Assembly (NCBI RefSeq): GCF_003426945.1
Contig: NZ_QURO01000004.1
Coordinates: forward strand, 1,909,501 to 1,973,500
Direction of reading: 5' to 3'
DNA length: 64,000 nucleotides
From: Thermus sediminis
GTDB taxonomy: Bacteria; Deinococcota; Deinococci; Deinococcales; Thermaceae
Positions 17,257 through 24,483 of the stretch are shown here, piece after piece (the first letter of the stretch is position 1; each line of letters begins with the position of its first letter). The notes under the pieces are model-generated. The model was not told the DNA's origin and did not search any database. It was given only the letters and a program-made list of their open reading frames with translations. A program made the position numbers and the translations under genes.

Positions 17257-18249
17257 CTAGGGTTTTTGCCTGGCTATCACCTCCTTTGGGGCCGTGGTCC
17301 CCCGTACCACCAGGCGCACAGGGACCCGCTTGCCCGTGGGCGCCTCGCCTGCCAGGGCCTTGTGCAGCAAGGCTACGGCCTCCTCGGCGATGGTGGGGAT
17401 GTCCTGGTGCACGGTGGTCAGGTCCTGCCCCACCTCGGGTAGGTCGTCGTAGCCCACCAGGCTCACGTCCCAGGGGATGCGGAGGCCCAGGTCCTCGAGG
17501 GCCGCCTTGGCCCCCAGGGCCATCTCGTCGGAGGCGGCGAAGAGGGCGGTGAAGCGCAGACCCCCCTCCCAGGCCCGGCGCACCGCCCGGTAGGCCCCAA
17601 GGGCTTCAAACTGCCCGTCCAGGACCAGCTCGGACTGGAACTTAAGCCCCTTCTCTTCCAGGGCCTTGCGGTAGCCGAGGAGGCGCTCCCGGCCCGCCTG
17701 GTGGTGGAGGTGGCCGGTGAGGTGGGCTACGCGCTCGTGCCCCAACTCCAGGAGGTGGCGGGTGGCCTGGTAGCCCCCGTCCACGTCCTCCGGGGCCACG
17801 GCGAAGACCCCGGGGTAGGCGCCGATGAGCACAAAGGGCCTTCCTTCCCGCTTCAGGTGCTCCAGCCTGGGGTCGTGGTCGTGGGCCCCGAGGAGGATGT
17901 ACCCCAGGGCTTCCTCCCGGGGGAGGCCCACGGAGTCGGTGGCCACCTCCCTAACCCTGAGGCCCTCCTTGGCCAGGGCCTCGGACAGGGCCTCGAGGAG
18001 CAGGGTGAAGTACGGGGTGTACCGCCGCACCCTGGGGGCCAGGAGGAGGCCCACGGTGGCGGAACGCCCCACCAGTTCTCGGGCCGCCGGGGAAGGGGCG
18101 AAGCCCAGGTTCCGGGTCAGTTCCAGGATGCGGGCCCGGGTTTCTGGGCTCACGCCCGGGCGGTTGTTCAAGGCGCGGCTGACCGTGCCTACAGAAACGT
18201 TTGCTAGCTGGGCTATTTCTTTAACGGTGTAGCGCGCTTTTCTGCCCAT
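17257..18249 (-). CDS. LacI-family transcriptional regulator
   Basis: A 330-residue repressor with an N-terminal helix-turn-helix (T-V-K-E-I-A-Q-L-A-N-V-S-V-G-T-V-S-R-A-L-N, residues 8-28), the hinge helix S-P-A-A-R-E-L-V and a periplasmic-binding-protein-like ligand domain ending in the D-D-L-P effector region. It heads the ABC importer-glycosidase operon. A perfect operator palindrome begins at its start codon and covers the predicted transcript start, so the gene should repress itself and, through read-through, the whole operon. The Shine-Dalgarno is missing and the mRNA is predicted to have little or no leader. Confidence 0.93.
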   Translation of the reverse strand: MGRKARYTVKEIAQLANVSVGTVSRALNNRPGVSPETRARILELTRNLGFAPSPAARELVGRSATVGLLLAPRVRRYTPYFTLLLEALSEALAKEGLRVREVATDSVGLPREEALGYILLGAHDHDPRLEHLKREGRPFVLIGAYPGVFAVAPEDVDGGYQATRHLLELGHERVAHLTGHLHHQAGRERLLGYRKALEEKGLKFQSELVLDGQFEALGAYRAVRRAWEGGLRFTALFAASDEMALGAKAALEDLGLRIPWDVSLVGYDDLPEVGQDLTTVHQDIPTIAEEAVALLHKALAGEAPTGKRVPVRLVVRGTTAPKEVIARQKP

Positions 18250-18295
18250 CGTAAACGTTTACGAACACCATACCCTATCCCTCGCCTTCTGTCAA
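18249..18295 (-). promoter_or_regulatory. lacI promoter with perfect 16-bp operator
   Basis: On the minus strand TTGACA (18290-18295), a 17-base spacer and TATGGT (18267-18272) form a near-consensus promoter. The palindrome TCGTAAACGTTTACGA (18249-18264) matches the LacI/GalR-family operator type with a central CG and covers the predicted +1 and the base at the start codon. Repressor binding would block initiation. No second copy is visible before the binding-protein gene. Confidence 0.88.
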
Positions 18296-18966
18296 GTGGC
18301 CCTTCTGGGCTTCCCTTGTTCCAAAGGGCTACGGTGGAAGCAAGCGGCACCGCCAGATGGCCAAGCTCCCGCCGTTGGGCTATGGGAAGGCGGCCAGGCG
18401 CCTCCAAGAGGGAGGAAGAGACCAGAATCCCCCGCCCCTACCCCGCCCGACCCCCCTTTCCCCGTCGCCACTCCCCGCAGGGCCTCCCCCATCACCATCC
18501 CCAGTGCAGGCCAAGGCCAAAAGCCGCGGGGTCTGGGTCCCCAACCCCCACCACGTCCACCCGGTAGCCCCCCAAGACCCCTTGGCCCGCAGTAGGCCCC
18601 CAAGGGCCTCACCTCCCCCCCCGGCCAGGCTTCAGGGCGGTCCCCTCGCCCTCTCCGGATGGCGTGCCGCACCCCCGCTCCCTCCCTCACCCCCGGCCAC
18701 CCGGCAAGGGCAAAGCGTCCCCCTTGGGGCAAAACCGCGCCCGGTCGCTCTTGTGGGCCGAGCCTGAGGCCAGGAGGGCGTGGCGCGAGCGGGCCGGCCT
18801 TTCCGTGCTCCTGGGGTCCGCTTTGGGGCCCCTACCCCAAATGAACCGCCAACCCCCGCTCCAAAAGGGGCATCGGGCCTTTGTGGGTGAAGGGAAGTAT
18901 CCTGCATAAAAACTTATCCCTTTGCTGGAAACTGGTGGATAGGTTGGGTTCAACAGGGGGCTAAGG
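18296..18966. other. Gap without a convincing gene
   Basis: About 670 bases between the lacI promoter and the next operon. Several short open frames exist on both strands, but none has the third-position GC pattern plus a Shine-Dalgarno expected of a gene here, and the most protein-like stretches lie in different frames. It may be a decayed gene. No tRNA, CRISPR or insertion-sequence ends are seen. Confidence 0.5.
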
Positions 18967-19025
18967 TTGCAAACTTATGCGGCAAATGGTAGTATGCGGT
19001 AGGTGGTAGAATGTCCAGCAAAGGG
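18918..19025 (+). promoter_or_regulatory. Promoter of the cyclase-TRAP operon inside an 11-bp inverted repeat
   Basis: TTGCAA (18967-18972), a 17-base spacer and TAGTAT (18990-18995) give a good promoter with a start near 19002. It is bracketed by CCCTTTGCTGG (18918-18928) and its exact complement CCAGCAAAGGG (19015-19025); the right arm overlaps the Shine-Dalgarno. TATGCGG occurs twice (18976-18982 and 18993-18999) across the -10 region, and AAACTTAT is also repeated upstream. These repeats could be operators for an unknown regulator. Confidence 0.6.
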
Positions 19026-19034
19026 AGGTAAGCC

Positions 19035-19844
19035 ATGTGCGCGCCCTTGGTGATGGAGACGGTGGCCCGTTCCCTCTCCCGCAGGGCCTTCCTAGCCTCG
19101 GGCCTTGGGGCCTTTTCGGGGGTGGCCCTGGCCCAGGCGAGGGTTCCCGGTAAGGCCTTCTCTCGGGCAGCCGACCTTACCCACGAGCTCTCCCCGGAGA
19201 TCCCCCTCTTCCCTGGGGCTGAGCCCATGCGGATCACCACCCTGGTCACCGTGCGCCAAAACGGCTATTACGGCAACCGCTTGGACCTCTGGGAGCACTC
19301 AGGCACCCACATGGACGCCCCAGCCCACTTCGTGGAAGGGGCTCCCACCGCGGAGAGGCTCCCCGTGGCTAGCCTCATCGCTCCCCTGGCCATCATCCGC
19401 ATCCGTGAGAAGGCGGCTAGGGACCCAGACGCCCAGGTCACTGCGGAGGATATCCTGGCCTACGAGAGGGCCTATGGCCGCCTGCCCAGGGGGGCCTTCG
19501 TGGCCATGGACTCGGGCTGGGAGGCTAGGTGGAAGGACCCCAAGGCCTTCCTCAACCAGGATGCCTCCGGCATCCTGCACTTCCCCGGCTTTTCTCCGGA
19601 GGCGGCGGAGTTTTTGGTGAGGGAGCGGGAGATCGTGGGCGTGGGGGTGGACACCCTCTCCCTGGACTTCGGCCCCTCCAGGGACTTTAGGGCCCACGTC
19701 ACCCTCCTCGGCGCGGGGAAGTACGGGCTTGAGAACCTGGCGGGCCTGGCCCAGGTGCCCCCCTCTGGGGCCCTGATCTTCGTGGGTGGACCCAAGCACA
19801 AGGGAGCCTCCGGGGGTCCGGTGCGGGCTGTGGCGGTATGGTGA
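19035..19844 (+). CDS. Tat-exported cyclase-family metal hydrolase
   Basis: A 269-residue protein of the cyclase family (kynurenine formamidase/isatin hydrolase fold). The metal-binding motif H-S-G-T-H-M-D-A-P-A-H is at about residues 94-104. The N-terminus has a twin-arginine signal (S-R-R-A-F-L-A-S-G-L-G-A-F-S-G-V-A-L-A-Q-A, about 15-35), so it folds with its metal in the cytoplasm and acts in the periplasm. The ATG follows GGGAGGTAAGCC. It is the first gene before a TRAP transporter, so it may open a cyclic amide or lactone outside the membrane to give the acid that the transporter takes up. The substrate is unknown. Confidence 0.85.
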   Translation: MCAPLVMETVARSLSRRAFLASGLGAFSGVALAQARVPGKAFSRAADLTHELSPEIPLFPGAEPMRITTLVTVRQNGYYGNRLDLWEHSGTHMDAPAHFVEGAPTAERLPVASLIAPLAIIRIREKAARDPDAQVTAEDILAYERAYGRLPRGAFVAMDSGWEARWKDPKAFLNQDASGILHFPGFSPEAAEFLVREREIVGVGVDTLSLDFGPSRDFRAHVTLLGAGKYGLENLAGLAQVPPSGALIFVGGPKHKGASGGPVRAVAVW

Positions 19845-19853
19845 TCTCTTGGC

Positions 19854-19937
19854 TTGGGGTTTTCCGAGGAGGTGCGGGGGCTCTTCGCCCGGTTTCAGGA
19901 GAAGACAGGTTTCGTACCCAACGTGGCCCGGGCCAGG
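19854..19937 (+). pseudogene. 5' remnant of a carboxymuconolactone-decarboxylase-like gene
   Basis: Right after the cyclase gene a frame opens with L-G-F-S-E-E-V-R-G-L-F-A-R-F-Q-E-K-T-G-F then V-P-N-V, the characteristic opening of AhpD/carboxymuconolactone-decarboxylase-like (peroxidase-related) proteins. After about 27 residues similarity stops and the frame runs on into dctP. The catalytic C-x-x-C part is gone. This looks like the stump of a deleted gene; the frame continuity with dctP is probably accidental. Confidence 0.6.
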
Positions 19938-20009
19938 ATAGACCTAAAGCCTACCTACTCAGTTCCTGGGCCGGGCTTTGAAGCAATTAGGCATGAAGGA
20001 GGTGCGGCG

Positions 20010-20966
20010 ATGAGGCGAATTCTTGCGGGACTCGGTTGGTTGACCCTTGGCGCTTTGGCCCAGGCCTGGAACATGGCCACCCCCTACCCCCCGGCCAACT
20101 TCCACACCCAAAACATCCAGCAGTTCGTCAAGGAGGTGGAGGAGGCCACGGGGGGTAGGCTCAAGGTCACCGTCCACCCCGGGGGCTCCCTCTTCCCCCA
20201 TCCCCAGATCCTGCCCGCGGTGAGGAACGGCCAGGTGCAGATGGGGGAGGTGCTCATGTCCCTCCTGGCCAACGAGAACCCCCTCTTCAACCTGGACGCT
20301 ATTCCCTTCGTGGCCACCAGCTATGAGGAGGCCTGGCGGCTCTACCAGGCCCAGCGCCTGGAGGTGGAGAGGTGGCTGGCGCAAAGGGGTGTGGTCTTCC
20401 TCTACGCAGTCCCTTGGCCGCCCCAAGGGCTTTACACCAGGCGGCCCGTGGACTCCGCCCAGGACCTCAGGGGCCTCCGCTTCCGGGCTTACAACCCCGC
20501 TACCGCTAGGATGGCGCAGCTCTTGGGCATGGCCCCGGTCCAGGTGGAGGCCGCCGACATTCCCCAGGCCTTCGCCACGGGGATTGTGGAGGCCATGGTG
20601 ACCTCGGCCGTGACCGGGGTGGACAGCCAGGCCTGGGACTTCGCCCGCTACTTCTACGACGTCAAGGCCTGGATTCCCAAGAACATGGTGGTCATCGGCC
20701 GCCGGGCCTTTGAGAGCCTCCCGCCCCAAGACCGGGAAGCCCTCTTGCAGGCGGCGAGGCGGGCAGAGGAAAGGGGCTGGAGGCTTTCCCAGGAGCAGGA
20801 GACCAGGGCCATGCAGACCCTAGCGGGCCGGGGGATGCAGGTGGTGAAGCCGTCCTCCCAGCTCATGGCTGATTTCAAGCGGGTGGGGGAGGCTATGGTC
20901 CTGGAGTGGCAGCGGCAGGCGGGGGCCACGGGGATTAGGGTCTACCGCCAGTACCTGGGGCGGTGA
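20010..20966 (+). CDS. dctP: TRAP transporter substrate-binding protein DctP
   Basis: A 318-residue periplasmic solute receptor for organic acids. A signal peptide spans residues 1-19 (M-R-R-I-L-A-G-L-G-W-L-T-L-G-A-L-A-Q-A), followed by typical DctP blocks: V-H-P-G-G-S-L-F, G-L-R-F-R-A-Y-N (with the carboxylate-binding arginine) and the P-Q-A-F-A-T-G-I-V-E-A segment. ATG 20010 is chosen because AAGGAGG lies just upstream and a signal peptide starts there. It overlaps dctQ by four bases. Confidence 0.9.
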   Translation: MRRILAGLGWLTLGALAQAWNMATPYPPANFHTQNIQQFVKEVEEATGGRLKVTVHPGGSLFPHPQILPAVRNGQVQMGEVLMSLLANENPLFNLDAIPFVATSYEEAWRLYQAQRLEVERWLAQRGVVFLYAVPWPPQGLYTRRPVDSAQDLRGLRFRAYNPATARMAQLLGMAPVQVEAADIPQAFATGIVEAMVTSAVTGVDSQAWDFARYFYDVKAWIPKNMVVIGRRAFESLPPQDREALLQAARRAEERGWRLSQEQETRAMQTLAGRGMQVVKPSSQLMADFKRVGEAMVLEWQRQAGATGIRVYRQYLGR

Positions 20967-21448
20967 GGGTGCTAGGGTGGGCCCTCGAGGCCCTCTACCG
21001 CCTGGCCGATGGGCTGGCCGTACTCCTGGGGCTCTTCATCCTTCTCGTGATCCTGGCCCAGGTGGCGGGGAGGTTCTTGGGGTTCGTAGTGCCCTCGGCC
21101 CTGGAGCTTGCCGGCTTCGCCACCGCGGGCCTCATCTTCCTGGGCCTCGCCCCCACGCTGAGGGCCGGAGGGCATGTGCGGGTGGTGGCCCTCTGGCAGA
21201 GGCTGCCTCCTGGATCTCGGGCTCTGGTGGAGCGGCTTAGCCTCCTCCTCAGCCTCCTGGCTGCCCTCTACGCTGCCCTCCAGGCCTGGGGCAGGGTTGG
21301 GGAGAGCCTCCGCTATGGGGACCTGGCCCCCGGGCTTCTCCCCCTGCCCCTATGGATTCCCCTGGCGGTGGTGGCCTTTGGGGTTAGCGTCTTCGCCCTG
21401 GCCCTCCTCGAGGCCCTTCTGAAGACCTTCCGGGGAGGAAGGACGTGA
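20963..21448 (+). CDS. dctQ: TRAP transporter small permease DctQ
   Basis: A 161-residue membrane protein with four hydrophobic segments (about 13-35, 45-65, 85-105 and 125-150). The loop A-P-T-L-R-A-G-G-H-V-R-V matches the conserved DctQ motif. GTG start overlaps the dctP stop and the gene overlaps dctM by four bases, so the three subunits are translationally coupled. Confidence 0.88.
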   Translation: MRVLGWALEALYRLADGLAVLLGLFILLVILAQVAGRFLGFVVPSALELAGFATAGLIFLGLAPTLRAGGHVRVVALWQRLPPGSRALVERLSLLLSLLAALYAALQAWGRVGESLRYGDLAPGLLPLPLWIPLAVVAFGVSVFALALLEALLKTFRGGRT

Positions 21449-22746
21449 GCCTCCTTGGTATCGGCCTCCTTCTGGTGGCCCTCCTGTTCCTTCTCCTGGG
21501 CCTGGGGGTCTACGTGGGCCTGGCCCTCCTCCTGGTGGGCCTGGCCGGCCTCGCCCTCTTCACCACCGCTCCCCCTGGGCCCAACGTGGCCACGGCCCTT
21601 TGGACCAGCACCTCCGGGTGGAGCCTGGCCGCCCTGCCCCTCTTCGTCTGGATGGGGGAGATCCTCTACCGCTCCCGCTTGGCCCAAAGCCTCTTCCAGG
21701 GGCTTACTCCCCTCCTCGCCCGGCTTCCCGGGGGCCTGCTCCACGTGAACGTGGTGGCCAGCGCCCTCTTCGCCGCCGTTATCGGCTCCTCGGCGGCCAC
21801 CACCGCCACCGTGGGGCGCTTCACCCTGCCCGAACTCCTCAGGCGGGGCTACCCCAAGCCCCTGGCCCTGGGCTCCTTGGCGGGAGCGGGCACCTTGGGC
21901 TTCCTCATCCCCCCCAGCGTGGTCATGATCGTCTACGGGGTCATGGCCGAGGTGTCCGTGGCCCGGCTCTTCATAGCAGGGGTGGTGCCCGGGGCCCTTC
22001 TGGCCCTCCTCTTCATGTTTACCGTGGCCTTTCTGGCCTTCTTCCGCCGGGAGGAGCTTCCCCGGGAGCCCGCCCCGCCCCTGGCCGAGGTCTTCCGAGG
22101 TCTTGGTGCCGTGCTCCCCGTCCTTGTCCTGATCCTCCTTGTTCTGGGTTCCATTTACCTGGGCGTGGCCACCGCCACCGAGGCGGCGGCCATCGGGGTG
22201 AGCGGGGCCCTAGCCCTCACCGTCCTAAGAGGAGAGTTCAACAGGGAGCTCTTACGGGAGAGTCTCCTTGGAGCGGTGCGCACCACTAGCCTGATCGGCC
22301 TGATCCTGGCGGGGGCAGGGGTCCTCACCTTGGCCATGGGCTTCACGGGCATTCCCCGGGCCCTGGCGGCCTGGGTGGCAGAGTCGGGGATCACCCCCCT
22401 CCTTTTCATCCTCTTTCTCAGCCTGGTCTACATCGTCCTAGGGTGGTTCCTGGATGGGATCTCCATCGTGGTCCTCACGATCAGCGTTATCCTGCCCGTA
22501 GTCAAGGCTATCGGCCTGGATCCCCTTTGGTTTGGTATCTATCTCGTGATCATGGTGGAGTTCGCCCAGATCACCCCGCCCGTGGGTTTCAACCTCTTCG
22601 TCATCCAGTCCCTCACGGGGGAGGACCTCTTCCGCATCGCCCGCTACAGCCTTCCCTTCATGGGGGTGCTCCTCCTCATGGTGGTCCTCCTGGTGGCCTT
22701 CCCGGGCCTGGCTACCTGGCTTCCCCGGACCATGATGGGAGGGTAG
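21445..22746 (+). CDS. dctM: TRAP transporter large permease DctM
   Basis: A 433-residue polytopic membrane protein that carries solute with sodium or protons. It has the DctM signatures G-S-S-A-A-T-T-A-T-V-G-R-F-T-L-P, G-T-L-G-F-L-I-P-P-S-V-V-M-I-V-Y-G and I-T-P-P-V-G-F-N-L-F-V. The glycine-proline-rich repeats in both halves fit the inverted-repeat elevator fold. GTG start inside the dctQ end; the hydrolase gene begins one base after its stop. Confidence 0.93.
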   Translation: MSLLGIGLLLVALLFLLLGLGVYVGLALLLVGLAGLALFTTAPPGPNVATALWTSTSGWSLAALPLFVWMGEILYRSRLAQSLFQGLTPLLARLPGGLLHVNVVASALFAAVIGSSAATTATVGRFTLPELLRRGYPKPLALGSLAGAGTLGFLIPPSVVMIVYGVMAEVSVARLFIAGVVPGALLALLFMFTVAFLAFFRREELPREPAPPLAEVFRGLGAVLPVLVLILLVLGSIYLGVATATEAAAIGVSGALALTVLRGEFNRELLRESLLGAVRTTSLIGLILAGAGVLTLAMGFTGIPRALAAWVAESGITPLLFILFLSLVYIVLGWFLDGISIVVLTISVILPVVKAIGLDPLWFGIYLVIMVEFAQITPPVGFNLFVIQSLTGEDLFRIARYSLPFMGVLLLMVVLLVAFPGLATWLPRTMMGG

Positions 22747-22747
22747 G

Positions 22748-23434
22748 GTGAAGCTGGTTCCCCTGTACCTCGGTTTCCCTGCCCGGAGCCACAGGGGTTA
22801 CTTGGGCCTTTCTAGCGCCTACCTGGTCGTGGGGGAGCGCCTTTTCCTCTACGATACCCTGGGCTATGGGGAGCGGGAGGGGCTCTTTGCGCGCATGGAG
22901 GCCTTGGGGTTCTCGCCCTTGGACGTGGGAGTGGTCATCCTAAGCCACCTGCACTTTGACCACGCTGCCAATGCGGACCTTTTCCCTTGGTCGGAGGTGT
23001 GGGTGCATGAGGCGGAGCTGGACCATGCGCTCCGGGTCTACCGGGACCCAAGGGTGGACCCCGCCTGCCTGGCCTGGCTCCCTGAGGTCCTTCCGCGCCT
23101 GCGGCCCGTGGGGGAGGGAAGGGTGGCCCCGGGCCTCACCCTCCTCCACCTGCCGGGGCACACCCCGGGCCTTTTGGGCCTCGAGGTGGAGGGCCTTGGG
23201 GTACTGGTGAGCGATGCGGTAAAGAGCCGGTACGACCTGGAAGGACCAACTGCGCCCCCTTGCTGGAACCCGGGCTTGGCCCAAAAGAGCCGCCAGCGGC
23301 TCCTGGCCTATCCGAGGCTTTTCCCCGGGCACGACGTCCCCCTGCGCAAGGAGGGGGGAGCCTTCCTTCCCGAGGGGGAGGCGGAGATCCTCCTGAGGCT
23401 TGGCGATGGCAGGGAAGTGATTTTGCGTTTATAG
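22748..23434 (+). CDS. Metallo-beta-lactamase-fold hydrolase
   Basis: A 228-residue MBL-fold enzyme. The zinc motif S-H-L-H-F-D-H is at about residues 65-71, the next histidine in L-P-G-H-T-P-G-L (about 136-143), an Asp in V-S-D-A and the last in P-G-H-D. Size and motifs fit lactonase-like or glyoxalase-II-like members. It starts GTG one base after dctM and is followed closely by pxpA, so it probably acts on the transported compound or its product. Substrate unknown. Confidence 0.82.
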   Translation: MKLVPLYLGFPARSHRGYLGLSSAYLVVGERLFLYDTLGYGEREGLFARMEALGFSPLDVGVVILSHLHFDHAANADLFPWSEVWVHEAELDHALRVYRDPRVDPACLAWLPEVLPRLRPVGEGRVAPGLTLLHLPGHTPGLLGLEVEGLGVLVSDAVKSRYDLEGPTAPPCWNPGLAQKSRQRLLAYPRLFPGHDVPLRKEGGAFLPEGEAEILLRLGDGREVILRL

Positions 23435-23437
23435 GGG

Positions 23438-24199
23438 GTGGTGAAGGTGGTGGTGGACTTAAATGCGGACGCGGGGGAGTCCTATGGGGCCTTCACCTAC
23501 GGCCACGACCGGGAGATCTTTCCCCTGGTGACCTCGGTGAACCTGGCCTGCGGCTTCCACGGGGGGAGCCCCGCCAGGATCCGGGAGGCCGTAGCCCTGG
23601 CCAAGGCCCACGGGGTGGCCGTGGGGGCCCACCCGGGCTTCCCCGACCTGGTGGGGTTTGGCAGGCGGGAGATGGCCCTTGCCCCGGAGGAGGTGTACTC
23701 CGACGTCCTCTACCAGCTCGGGGCCCTTTACGCCTTTTTGAGGGCAGAGGGGCTTGCCATGCACCACGTGAAGCCCCATGGGGCCCTCTACCTCAAGGCC
23801 TGCCGGGACCGGGAAACGGCCCGGGCCATCGCTGAGGCGGTGCGGGCCTTTGACCGGGGGCTTCCCCTGGTGGTCCTCCCTGGGACGGTCTACGAGGAGG
23901 AAGCGGTGCGGGCGGGGCTTAAGGTGGTGCGGGAGGCCTTCCCGGAGCGGGCCTACCTGCGAAACGGCCAGCTTGCCCCCCGCACCATGCCGGGAAGCTG
24001 GATCACCGACCCCGAGGAGGCGGCCCGGAGGGCCCTGGACATGGTCCATAAGGGCAGGGTGGAGGCCCTGGACGGGGGCGAGGTGGAGGTGCGGGCCGAG
24101 ACCCTTTGCATCCATGGGGACAACCCCCGGGCCCCGGAGGTGGCCCGGGTGGTAAGGGAGGCCCTGGAGGGCGCAGGGGTGGGGATCCGGGCCTTCTGA
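23438..24199 (+). CDS. pxpA: LamB/YcsF-family protein, 5-oxoprolinase subunit A-like
   Basis: A 253-residue member of the LamB/YcsF family. Recognisable blocks are V-D-L-N-A-D-A-G-E-S-Y-G (residues 6-17), N-L-A-C-G-F-H-G-G, G-A-H-P-G-F-P-D, V-K-P-H-G-A-L-Y and the C-terminal C-I-H-G-D-N. In E. coli and Bacillus PxpA works with PxpB and PxpC in ATP-dependent opening of 5-oxoproline. No pxpB or pxpC is in this window, so either they lie elsewhere or this copy acts on another cyclic amide alone or with other partners. It ends the cyclase-TRAP-MBL operon. Confidence 0.88.
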   Translation: MVKVVVDLNADAGESYGAFTYGHDREIFPLVTSVNLACGFHGGSPARIREAVALAKAHGVAVGAHPGFPDLVGFGRREMALAPEEVYSDVLYQLGALYAFLRAEGLAMHHVKPHGALYLKACRDRETARAIAEAVRAFDRGLPLVVLPGTVYEEEAVRAGLKVVREAFPERAYLRNGQLAPRTMPGSWITDPEEAARRALDMVHKGRVEALDGGEVEVRAETLCIHGDNPRAPEVARVVREALEGAGVGIRAF

Positions 24200-24279
24200 G
24201 GTGCCCTATGGGAGGAAGGGGCTCGAGGGCCCAGCCCGGGCCTTACCTGTGGTATCCTGAAACCCCAAGGGAGGAAGGG

Positions 24280-24483
24280 ATGGGCCGCCTACGGTGGGCT
24301 CCACCGGTTTCATTGGCTATGGGATGGGCGCTGGCCCAAAAGCCGCAGGCGATCGTCCCCCCTTTGCTGCGGAACCGCCCTTCCCGAGGCCGTGTCCCGC
24401 AGAGGTCCAAGTCCAGGCCCTTCAGTCCAAGGGTTGTTCATAGAATTTATGTAGATCGGCTACAACCTGGAGGTGAAGGGTGA
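24280..24483 (+). pseudogene. 67-codon signal-peptide ORF, probable gene remnant
   Basis: An ATG preceded by GGGAGGAAGG and a TATCCT -10-like element opens a typical secretion signal (M-G-R-L-R-W-A-P-P-V-S-L-A-M-G-W-A-L-A-Q). The following 45 residues are arginine- and proline-rich with no recognisable domain. The frame stops exactly over the next GTG start (GTGA). It reads like the 5' end of a deleted secreted or solute-binding protein gene; the overlap might still allow coupled translation of the dehydrogenase. Confidence 0.4.
24427..24468 (+). promoter_or_regulatory. AT-rich candidate promoter before the alcohol dehydrogenase
   Basis: In very GC-rich surroundings, 24430-24465 contains TTGTTC, TAGAAT and TAGATC/TACAAC in a short run, just before the Shine-Dalgarno GGAGGTGAAGGG of the dehydrogenase. 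Spacing does not fit one perfect promoter, so the exact start is not assigned. Confidence 0.35.

Noticed and set aside
18292-18909. Short frames on both strands in the lacI-cyclase gap
   Set aside because: Mutually overlapping, no Shine-Dalgarno, no recognisable domain; treated as non-coding or decayed.
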